A stretch of 64,000 nucleotides of DNA from Buxus sempervirens. Its lineage: Eukaryota; Streptophyta; Magnoliopsida; Buxales; Buxaceae. Positions 50,001-62,000 of this stretch are shown in pieces (positions within the stretch are counted from its first letter, which is position 1; every line of letters starts with the position of its first letter). Location of the stretch: positions 5,456,001 to 5,520,000 of the forward strand of contig OX387184.1 in the NCBI GenBank assembly GCA_947561395.2. The letters are read 5' to 3'. The notes beneath the pieces were generated by a model, which was given only the letters and a program-made list of their open reading frames with translations, did no database searches and had not been told where the DNA came from. Both the position numbers and the translations under genes were made by a program.

Positions 50001-53000
50001 ACTTGGAGACCTTAACAGAATTCTTCTTCAATATCTTCTTATACTGGCAGTTTTCAATTCTCATGCTATAATTGACGTTCTTTGTAAAGAAAACTCTTAA
50101 TTTGGTCTCAAAGCCTTGAATAAAATATATGTGTGTGTGTGTGTGTGTGTATTAGAGAGAGAGAGAGAGAGAGGTGTAGAAGGGAGAGATAAATACTAAA
50201 TAAAGAGGGAGGGAGGGATTTCATTTTTTCGTTGTTTTGGGGGGGGGGGGGGGGGGGGGTGGTGTTTGGGTGAGAGCTGATGTTGGAACCATTTCAAATG
50301 AGGGCAGAGAGGCTTTATATAGACAGTGGAAGACTCTTGGATGATGACAAGGCTCATTGAAAACTCAAACGGGCTTCTAAATGATCACAACCTCATGGCT
50401 TTGTTGGTTGGCCTGTGACCCATTGACCTATTTGACATTCTCAGGCCCTAAACTGATGTTTCAAGAACCAAGTCAGCCATTGATGAAACCCATGATCATG
50501 GCTACATCATAGGATTGCTGAAATTTATATCTCCTTTTTGGCACAAGATATAATCTCATATAATAAATATATAAGTTGATGGGTCATGTGGGAGCATAAC
50601 ACGTGTTGGAAGACGTAGAAGTTTGGGTTGTGGCGAACTGTGGGGCCACAGGGGGCTTTGCGGCTTCGCCCATCACGGCACGATAAGGGTATATTGGGGA
50701 TTTTGACCAATACATGGGCTAGGGTTGTAATGGGGATATGGAGAGATATAAGTCATAACCCTAATCTCTTCTCAAGATAGCAAAAGTACTCTTCTCTCTT
50801 CCATGGACGTGGGCATACTGTCGAACCATGTATATCTGTGTGCAATTTCTCTTTGATTCTTCTTTAAGTTCATATATTAATTATCGGAACATCAAAGAAT
50901 CAAAACAACATGCCAATTCACCATATGTAATGCCAGGCTCCTAATTATAAGTGTTAAATTCTCAAAACCTTATTTTCGGTGCAAAATTCTGATTGCAAGT
51001 CTAGCAAATGTCAGAAATTTAAATATGCAGGTGAGAAAGTTATTGGAAATCAAGATATTATTTGAGATGTTTCGAAGTATCAAAAACCTGTTCATGATAA
51101 AGGCCACAAATGAGATTAAAAGGCATGATGGTCCTAACAATGTGAATTATGACGGCTTGTTTTACTAGAAAATTGGAGGGAAACCCTTTGCGATTCAAAC
51201 TCTCGAGCAACTCCCTGAAGAATTAAAAACCAGTGAACATTTGTCACATAAATGAGCCTTCTGTATTCACGTTCACTTAGGAATATACATGTGCGGCAAA
51301 AGGACTGTTCAGGAGTCATTTGGTAATCATAAATAACTTATGAGTCTGAATATAGATTGCCAATTGATGGTGTATTCATGACTTGTAAAAGGAAGCCAGG
51401 GATTCCCCTATATGTCAGTTATGAAAAAAGACTGTTATATAGCGGTTTATATATTTATAGTTGTTACATATGGAGTTATTCTCACTTAGAAAGATTCTAG
51501 AGAAAATCAGATATTTGTATTCAGTACTTACACTAATAGAAGGTGCTTACTCATCAAGGAGTGAAGGGAGGGCTAATCAATCAAATGCATTGGTCTGATA
51601 TTGAAGCTGGGAAATTTGCTGATATTTCAAGTTCTAATCGAAATCTTGAAATTGATAGCTCAAATCTTAACGTTAATAAGATGAGCGTTTCTTTATTTCT
51701 TTTTATTTATTTTGGGCAAAACCTCATTTCTTATACGTTTTAGACATTCTGAATCCATTTATGCCATTTCCCTGAGGATTTGAGAACACCACTTAATCAT
51801 GGAAATTTTTTTCTGTGGTGGTCTACTGTTTGATTGTCAACTAGATTTTGCCGATTATCAGCAAGGTTGAAAATCATTCAATTCAATATTTTGAACCAGG
51901 GGTCAGGGTAGATATCTAAATATACTGAATCACCTCTGATATTTTAAAGGTTGAAAGATTACATTTTGTGAATTCATTTGATGCCATCTTTGCCTTCTAA
52001 TATCATTTGTCAATATTAAGTTGATTTAACTCTTTAATGATGTGACTTCTATGATCATGAATATAATCTTATAAAACGAAGTATAGTATTCTGATGTGAG
52101 ATTCTTTGTAAGTCTGAATTTGAATTTAGAATAGAATGTGAACTTGCAGCAAAAGTAGTATGGCATAGAGCAAAATATACTCAACAATGAAAACAAAGAT
52201 CATTATCATGGAAAGTAGAAGTTACTAATATCAAGAGGCTTTAATTCAAATTTGCTTCCCTGAAAAGAGAAAAAGGATCCAAAATGTAATATCATGAAGT
52301 TCTGATTCCTATATGTGTTGAGGTCCAGGAATTGTTTACATCACATGTCCATATTTTGATAAGTAAACACTTTAAATGATTTTACAAACATTGAGCTGTT
52401 TACAGATAACCCATATACAACTGCTGACAAGTGGCTTCTTAAAGAGAATCTTCCTCTTTCTTATCGTCAACAAATTGTGGAGTTTATACTCCAAAATTCT
52501 GGCCAAAGGGATTTTTCCCTCGATGCATCATTTCATGATCCCTACACTGGCTGTAAGTTTAGTATCTTCTTTTGTTATTTTGTGGTGATGGTTGGGTTCA
52601 AAATCCTTACTCTGTTTTAAAAATAAGTGCTTGAACTTCTATTTATGTTACAGCCAATGCTTATGTACCTGGAGGACCTTCTAATGTTTCTGGTATGTAA
52701 TTCTCATTCAAAGTACTTACATTTGGGCCTCGTCGTTTATAATTCTAGATATTGATTGAGGAAATCTTCTTTGGCTTTTTACTTTTGTTCAGAACTGTAA
52801 AAATGACAAATATTGGATTCTATCTTATATTTTCTCTTCAATAAATATTAGGTGTTCCAGTGAGGCATATTTTCAGGCACATTCCTAAGGTATTCTTTTA
52901 TCACTTTTCCTTCTTATCTATGTAAGGCTTAACATAAACAAAGTTGTTGGAAATGCAAGGGCATCTAAAATTATGCATTATATTCAATGGATATTATAGT

Positions 53001-56000
53001 AAAGCTTCCATATTCTTACTTATTTGTTATTAAAAATAAACTTGGAAAAATAAATGCTAACAATATAGCTTTTGCCTATGATAAGATCTTTCATTTTTTA
53101 TTTTGTCAAATTTTAAAAGACATGCATTGTATTGTTCAATTTTGTAGAATTAGTTATGTTAAAATAATGGAGTAGAATTAGTTATGTTAAAATAATGGAG
53201 TTTTCCGACATATCCTTGGATACTTTGCTGGTCGGCCCATATGTATACCCCTTTGCGGGGATTGGATGACGATTGGTTGTTCTATCTGTGCATGGAGAAG
53301 ACTGGGTTTATGTGGAAACCTCCATCTGTTGGGCTTATGAAGCTCAACTTTGACAGCTCTTTGGTGGGAAATCCAGGCGCATTTGGTTTTTAAGGCATTT
53401 CTAGAGATCATCACATGCTTTATGGCATGTCTTGTTAGTTCCTATTGGTAGTGTGATGCAGTTAGAGATGAAACTTTTGCTTTATCGCTGGGTCAAGGAT
53501 GCAAGGCCTCAGGATTGCTCTCAGTTTGAGGTAGATGGTGATTCCTTGATGATCATCTGTTGATTCCTCTGTTGTCTGACCTTTTCTTGGCAGCTTAGAC
53601 ATTTATTTAGGCTTGCTCAGGCATTAGCTCGTGGTAGGACCATCTCTTTCTCCCATGTGCTTAAGGGTGACAATGTGCTGTCTTACTCTCTTTGTATACT
53701 TTTATATCTTGATCCTTTTTGGGGGATGACATTATTTTATTTTATTTTTATGTTCTTCCACCTATTTCTAGAAACTTCTTTGTTATATATCAAAAGAAAA
53801 GGGAAAAAACATAAGTTCACCTTATGTGGTCGTTTTTTCTTGTCCCACATGGTCATGTTCCTCTGTAACTTATGGTCCTTATCTCATCTGATCTCAATGC
53901 ATGAATATATTGTTTCTTTCTTGCTGGGTATTCTTTCCCAGGATAGGAAAAAAAAAAAAAAAAGAACAGAAAAGGGGTTTGGTATTCTTGTTGTTGTTGG
54001 TTTCTTTCTAATCACTTCCCTCCCCCCCAAAAAAAATGTTCCTTTAATTTGATCAGTGTACATTTGTCAGATATTTCAGCATAAATGTATTGGCAACTTT
54101 ATTCTTAATGTCCCCTTCTCAGATGGTCAATTCAATTTATCAGAATTGGTTGCCTCTTTTGGTTTGTGATCATAATCGAGTTAATGATCTGATTGTTGCT
54201 GTTATTGTTTTTCAGTTTTTCATTCTTCTTGGAGGAAAAAGAAAAAAAAAACCTCATGTTTAGGGCAACTGAATGTAAAATAGAAGCAAGTTCCTTATAT
54301 TTGAAAATGTAAATGAATTCAAATGGATATTATGTAGTTGAAACTTTATCAGAGGTATTTTTCTGATGAGTAATTTGTGAACATATCCAGAGAATTTTTA
54401 TGGGTTGCCCAGATAGGAGATTAGAATAAGAAAAGTGGGTTAAATATGGCTTGATCATGTTAAATTGTGACATAAGGATGTGCCTGTTAGAAGGGACAGA
54501 GGCATGTATATCGAAGGCTCAAAAAGGGAAAGAGGACGGCCTAAAAAGACATAGTTTGGAACCAGTCAGAAGTTGTTTTAGATAATATGATCCGACTGCA
54601 AGAATGGCTTTTAAAAGATTGTAGTGGCTAGACAAGATTCATATTGCTAGCCTCAACTGATTGCGGTAGGCATTTTGTTATTATAGTTCTTCTTGTTGAT
54701 GCTCAATTGGAGTTCATTGATATTGGAAGGTTCTATATTCCACCAATAAATCATGAACAAGATTGGCCAAAGGATAATCCACTTTTTTTTTTAGTCTCCA
54801 TTTGTATGCTTGATTGTACATTCTAGACTTACTAATTACTAACTTTGGTGAAGAGAGAACAATATCAATATCAAGTAGGAAAAGGTAATTGGTGATTTTT
54901 GTTAAGTTGATTTGATATTACCTTTGAGTTACTTCCAATCATAATGTTTTGTAGTCCCATCATGAAATTATGATGTTTACATTAACTATTTTCACTGCAG
55001 CAACTTTAGAGTTTTAAGTCTAGCATAATGATAGCTAAGAACTGATTGAACTTGACCTACATCTTCATTCTTCACTACAGATTCTTATGCCTTTTATTGG
55101 AGCTGATTCTGTGTTAGGACTTAGGACTTAGGACAGGCTTTACAACACCACTGGTAGGACTTCGGACAAGCTTTACAACACCACTTTTATTGAGCTGATT
55201 TTGTGGGATGTTATTGCTTGTTTCTTTTCTATGCCTCTCTCTCTCTCTCTGATCAATATTTTTGGCTCCTAGTTTCAGTCCAAAAATGAGATGGGTCATT
55301 GATTTTCATCAAATTGATGAGGTCTATGAGCCATGCCAAACCATTATTTCTGATGCCATTAGAATTGGTATGCTGAAATCTTAGGGTGTTGTATAATTTA
55401 TAGTCTATAGAACCAGAAGAATCACAATGTTCCCATTTTTCGTTTGGTGAAATGTTTTATGGGAATTTGTTGTCTGTGACTTGGAGCAATTATGCTGGTA
55501 ATCCAAACCATCCACCTAATAAAAATCCTTTAGGTAGGCAACAAGAAAAATATTTCAACCTACATGTCATGTGTAATTTAAAAAAGGACTATAACCTGGC
55601 GTAGGTCCTGTTAAAGTAGGGTCCTAGGAGGGGTGGGTTGGCAACTGACCTAGCCTTGGCAATTGTATGCAAAATGATTGCGATCATACTTGAACCCGCA
55701 ATCAATAATTTTATTAAGATATTTGAAGTTCTACACAAGAAAGAGATTATAGCCTGTTTTGTCTGTTAAAAATGTTTTTGGGGCGGAAAGTTAGTAGTTT
55801 GGTGAGATTGGAAGCACAAATGGACTAGTGCTCATCTCCAAATAAACTAGCATGTGCAATATCCTTATGTCACAAAGTTTCTTAGGTCTGGAGGGTCTCT
55901 CCAAACAACCTTGCCTCTTTTTCCTTTTTTGTTTTTCTTCTATCTATACACAGATACACACAGAAAGAAATGCACACGTGTGTGTGTGTGTGTATACATA

Positions 56001-59000
56001 CATATATATGTGTATATATACATACGTGTGTGTGTGTGTGTGTGTGTTTACTTCAGCTTTCTTGGCATGTTCTTCTAGATAGTCATTTGCTTCTGGTTAT
56101 AGGAGGGAAACTACAAGATCAATTTTAGAACTTGAACATGCATTCATTTTGGCAATCGACATTGATTAGGTATTTTTATGTTCATTAAGACCTGAGTTGA
56201 AGTTAAGAATTAGTTAATTGTCTTTTAAATTACTATATAACAGGAGAGTTTCACCAAACATCATGGCCCTCCCCCTTCTCATCCCAAATTTATATTTATA
56301 TGTCTGTGTGTGTTTGTGTGTGTGTCCTGCTTTACTCATGTGTTCATCTAGATAGCCATTTTATTTTTGTTGCAGAAGGGAAACTACAAGATTGATTGAT
56401 TCTAAAACTTGGAACATTTAATCATTCTGGCAATTGATATTGATGAGTTAGCTATATGTTAATCTAGATCCAGTTGGAGTTAAGAGTGAAATTAATGTCT
56501 TCTGCACAGTCATATAAATGCATTCCATTCAAGCTGTTTTGGTTGGCATCTTGAAAATATGTTGCCTGACTTTTCTTATGATTTCTTTTTTCAGAAAGGA
56601 ATGCTTCTATTTGATGTTGCCCAGTTCGATGGGATCCTCAAAAAAATCACGGAGTTCAACAATACTCTATTATCTGATCCGGTAGGTTTTGTATAGGTCT
56701 AAAATTTTTGACAATTTGAGAAGATTCCCAATTCCTTTCACATTTATCTCCCTAGCTTGTTCACTTTTCTCTGCTGCTTGATTATTTCATAATTTCTTAA
56801 TTTCTCATGGCTTTTGCCTTCTTCACTTATGGTTAGTTCCTAAAAATATTCCATCCTTGCTTTTGCAATTGCTTGAAGTTTTCTTGCTAATTATGGTAGC
56901 TTCCTGATTCATAACTATTTATATTGTTGACTTAATATTTGTTTTAAATATTGCTCCATAATTTTGGTAATCCAATATAAATTTGGTTTATAACTTTTTT
57001 TTAGTGCCATAACAGCTCTTTGAATTCTTCAAATTTGGCTGGCAATTTGCCTCAACACCCCTATTCCCATCCCAGAACCAAACCACAAAACCACCCCCCA
57101 ACCCTCCCTCTCCCCTTGTGCGTGTGTGTCCTTGTGGGAGGCTTTAATCACAAAAGAAAGAAGAAATATTTTTTTTTAATTGTTATCACCATTCTCTTAA
57201 GCTTTGGTGGAGAGATAATTCTTAGTGCATTAGCATGAAGATGAGTATTTTTTCTTTTACTGACTAGTGTATGTAACAATTTTTGAAAAGGGATACACTT
57301 ATCTTCCTCGATATTGGGGCATTCCTTGTTTTTTTTGGCAGTTAGTAAATCCTTGAACCTCCTTGTTTGGCACCTTTAGACTTGTATTGAGAATTGTGAG
57401 AACACGGCCCGTGGGGGTCGGTTCGGGTCAATAGAGTCGCCACCATCCATGGTTCAATTTCGGGTGTGGATGGACACCAAGAAAAATAATTAATCACATG
57501 AGAGTTTTAATTTTGGTTTAACCAGATTTCTGGGTTAGGGGGTTCAATTAAGTGGTTGGGAAGGTGTTAGGCACCCAACCACCCCTGGTTCAATGAACCA
57601 GTTACCTTATCTAGATTTCACCCTAAAAAGAAATTATTTATTTACAAATTCCTAAAATATTTACAAATCCTAAAAAGGAAGTTTCTAAGCTAGCTAAATT
57701 TGATACAAGTGGAATATTTCTAAAAAATGATCTTTACAAAAAAAAAAGTTCTAAAAAAAAGGAAGGTTTCTAAACTTCTAAGTGTTTCTAAATTTATTAA
57801 TATACAAATCCTAAAAAGGAAATATTTCTAAATTTCTTAGATTTTATACAAGAGAATTATTTCTAAAATTTTACAAATTTCTAATCTAAATATTAAAAAG
57901 GAAAGTTTTTTAAATTTACTAAAAAGGAAAGTTTCTAGTTTTGTAAATGTTTCTAAATTGGCTAATATTTATAAATCCTGAAAATGTAACATTTCTAAGT
58001 TTGCTAAAATCCTATATATACAAAATTTCTAAACTTTAAATTCCTACAAATAAAATGTTAAATTCAGATTTTCTAAAATACAAGATTCTAATTTAATTTT
58101 TTTTATATTTTTTCTTTTTTATATATATATATTTTTAATTTTCCATTTTTTACTTCTAAAAAGATACCTAAACCTTAATGAAGGAAATAATATTACTAGG
58201 ATGGATTAAATGGTATGAAAGGCAAATAATCTGTAAAATAAGGGAATAAGTAAACTACAAATCCTAACTATCAAATCTGAAAATAATGGTCATTGGAATA
58301 ATGTACATAAATATGTAACAGGGACTCATTGAAGCTTGCATTTCATAATGACAACCATAGGCATACTAATCCAAGTGATGAAGTTGTTGTAAATACCAGA
58401 AAAGTTCACAAAACGAATGATTATCAGGCACACCCTAAATCTGAACATGGATTCTATCTCTTCTAAAAATTAGAACACAAAGTTGAGAATTTCCGAGAGA
58501 ACAATCCATGATGGCATTGCTAAACTGAAACAAAACTTATTATAATTACAACATTCAATAGAATAATTAAACCACAGCAGCAACAACTTTTATAAGAATC
58601 CCATCACATACATTTTGACTATATTAATCCTAAAGGTAACAAAGAACTAATTCCCAAGGCATCACAGAGAAAATAATAATCGAAGAATTACCTGGTTCAA
58701 ACTACTATGAATGCCTACAGAATTAGTCCTATAAGCTCTTGATGCAGGTGAGCCCCCAATAGATCTGATTCAAACGAGTGAAGGAGCTGCTACAACCGAG
58801 AGAGGAGGATTCTGTTGCGACAGAAAGTAGACGTCGTTGCTCTAACAGACAGCAAGGAGAGAAGATGGTCTGTGAGAGAGGTTGCGACACAGAGAGGAAG
58901 AGGGTGCGACAGAGAGGTTGAGGGACTGTTGACTGAGAGAGGGGACGAGAGTTGCTGCTGATCTCAGTTTTCTCTCCAGAATTGATGAAAGGTTTTTTTT

Positions 59001-62000
59001 TTTTTTTTTTTTGCTAGGAGCAACTCGTCCCTTTTTAAAGGGGGCGAGTTGCCGTTTTCAACTGAGAAAGGGAGGGAGAGAGCTCCGGCCAAATGGAAAG
59101 TAATCCCCTGATTTTCTGGAGTCTGTTCGTCCTAGGGGAAGGAAAGTAGAGAGGGTGAAAGAGAGAGAGAGCCCGAAAGATCTGGTTCGATCGACTGTAG
59201 AAACAGTCGGTCGCCAGTTTCTAAAACTAAAAAAAAAGGCTCGTTTTGATTCAAAAAAACTTTCTATTTCTCTTCCAATCTTTTTCTGATCTTATGGGAC
59301 CCATTTTGGAAAGGTCTCCTCTTGATTTGGGTTGCAAAACAGCAACCTACGAACAAAACAAGGAAAGTTTTGTTCGTTGAAGACCAGGGGTAAAGTTTTG
59401 TAAATTTGAAAAAATTAAATCTCTTTTGTCATTTTAAAAAGTTCAGGGTGCAAAAATTAATTTTGAGAATTTCACTTTTTCCCTGTTTTTCAACTTTTAT
59501 TTCAAAAAGTTCCTTTTTCTGTTTTGCAAATTAAACCCCCAAAATTGGGGTTCTGACAAGAATGATCTATGAGCAGCTTTGGCATCCTAGTACTTTGTGC
59601 CCATCTCAAAGTCCTGAACCCTAATGTCCTTTTAGAAGAAGTCTCAGCCTTCGAAGGTTTAGAACCTAAAGTTATATCCCCTTTTGAAAATTCACGCCTC
59701 TTTACCTTTCTCCTCTTAACCTTAGCGTGCGTATAGACACACAATCTAATTCGAAATTACCTTTGTTTGCCTTTGCCTTTGGCACACATTTATCAGGTAG
59801 GTAATGTCATTATCAGAATCCTATGCACGCACGTTTATAAGTTGTTCTAGTCTCTTTATTGCCTTCTCCTGTCTGCTCCCCTCCTCTCACTCTGTTAGTA
59901 GCAAAAGGTTCTGAATGATCCCTCATTAACCTCTTGATCTTAGGGCAATTATTGACATCTCTCTTGTATGTGTGCCAAGTATTGCTTCAACCAAGATGTA
60001 CTAACATTTTTTATTTTCTTGAGAGAATAGTCATAAACTTATTTTGTTGCCCTTATAATAGGTAGACTCCATGTTACCTTCCCTTCTATCTGCATATAGT
60101 CTTACAAATAAAGTAAAAACCTATAATAGATAGGTGGACAAGGGATAAAAAGCTATGAAAACATAATTAACCACTTTCGTACATTTTTCCTTTTTTAAAT
60201 TTTCTACAAGTTTAAAATCATCTCTTTTTTCTTTTCTAATTTTCTCAATTTGTTTATTATAGTCAGTCTTTTTTAGCTTTGTAAATTGGCCACTGACCTT
60301 TTCTAACACTTTTCTTGTTTCCATATTTTTAGGCATTCTTAATAATTTTTGTAATTTTGTGCTTATGATTATTAATTAAATTAAAAAATGTTTGTATTGT
60401 TTATTAACAACCATCTGCTTGGGTTAGTTATTGCCCATAAAACATCTCTAGTATTTTTTACTTTTTACATTTTTTTTGAAATTTTAAGAAATGATTACAC
60501 TTTTAATTAATAGAAAATTACTTATTCTGAATAATTTGCCAAATTGAGTAGCTTTTTATTGGATAATCTTTTAACAATATTTACATTTGATGCCCTTGAA
60601 TCAATAATTCAAGTCCCAGTGTTATTTGCGAAAGTTTAGTTAACTTTAACTAGTGCCCTCTTCCATAAATACATTTCCTAGCTAGCAGTAGTTCTTCCTC
60701 TATTTTATAGATGTTTAGACCTTGCATATAGACGACTTATAGTTGGAATGATTGGTATCTTTCCTCTTTCTATTATTTTTCTGTGCTTATTTCTATCAAT
60801 CTTATGCTCTAAAATATAACCAAAAAACACGAGAGCACTTTATTATTATTTGCCACTGCTGCTGAACCTTGTTGTGTTTCCCTTTTCTATCATTTTTGTG
60901 TCCTATATAAAGGGCATGATCAATTTATTACCGGTGTGTGTAGCAATTTAGGCCCATAGAAGCAGCATTGGAAGTCTGTCAAAGCAGCATCCCACTTTTC
61001 CATTATTTCCCCCTTATACGTTATATGCCATCTAGCCGCCTCCTGGCACTGTCAACATTTTTTCGTTAGTGATTACGTAGGTGGCAGAAATCTTGTTCTT
61101 CTATTCCAGCCTACAAAGGACTATTTATTTTTTTTGACTGCTCTCTCAGTTTTGTAGTCTTCTATTTGTGCCTATTCATTCCTTACCAACATTAGCATTC
61201 ATCATTTCTTATCTTATTCCAACTCAGTCCATTGGAATCATCTGATCTTTGATTTTTCATCTACTGATGCTAATGCTATGCTCTACAGGTCATATCAAAT
61301 CTTTTCTGGTATTTTTATATATCGTTCTCAACTTCTCCTTTTCAAAAGCTATATTTTTTCCCCTACAATGGCTATTATCCCCCTAGAAGATTTTTTGGCT
61401 TGTAATAGCTTTTCAGATCTGGGAGGGGTGTCGGATGAGTGAGAGCCCTGCTCTTCTTAGGCCTGGGGTAGATTTTCAGTCCTTTCTATTTGGTACACAG
61501 TTTGTGTACTATGTAATCTGATCCTGTTTTTCAGTATTAGTATATAATATATATCTTATAATTACCAATATAAAAAAAAAAATGCTGCATCTTTTCCATG
61601 TATATTTTGCTTCTGGTTGCCAATGGTCCTATAGCTGTTTGTTATGTTTATATTTTGACAGATGTGAGCTCAATTACAAAAGTATATTTGTGATATGTTA
61701 ACAATATAACAGGATGATTGGTTCTTGTGCAAAGGAGTTAGTGTTCTGTTGTTGAAGGCTAAAATCAAAGTTGTTTTCCCTTGAAACTTTTGTTTTGAAC
61801 CTTCATTTGTTGCTCTTTCATGGTCATGTGTTCTAATGTTCCCATATCAGATATGTCATGAATCCTTTTTTGATTAAATTTTTGCAGGACCATAAGAACT
61901 TGCTATTAACTGAGCTTGAGCTGTCGAGACTTGCTGCTGTGGTTAAGATATTAAAGGACACATCACACTATCATTGTAGTAGATTTGCGGATACTGATGT

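Larger units (their letters stand above)
49362..52405 (+). other. Rest of PLAA intron 11
   Basis: No gene seen. The stretch holds compound microsatellites and a poly-G tract (50129-50259). A less AT-rich segment at about 50260-50830 has no recognisable coding content. Further open frames are short and featureless. Confidence 0.6.
38947..52889 (+). other. PLAA exons 8-14: linker and PFU ubiquitin-binding domain
   Basis: Exon 8 gives KRVGGLKLDELPGLEALKIP. Exons 9-12 give the PFU domain: GTSDGQTKVVREGDNGVAYS, WDKIGEVVDG, FDVDIGDGEPIRKLPYNRSD, NPYTTADKWLLKENLP and YRQQIVEFIL. Exons 13-14 give a short linker ending FRHIPK. PFU binds ubiquitin. Introns 9 and 11 inside this block carry the second and third LINEs. 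Confidence 0.92.

Noticed and set aside
55852-56082. Two overlapping frames of about 75 codons rich in Cys-Val and Tyr-Ile
   Set aside because: They are translations of GT/TA microsatellite DNA inside PLAA intron 14.
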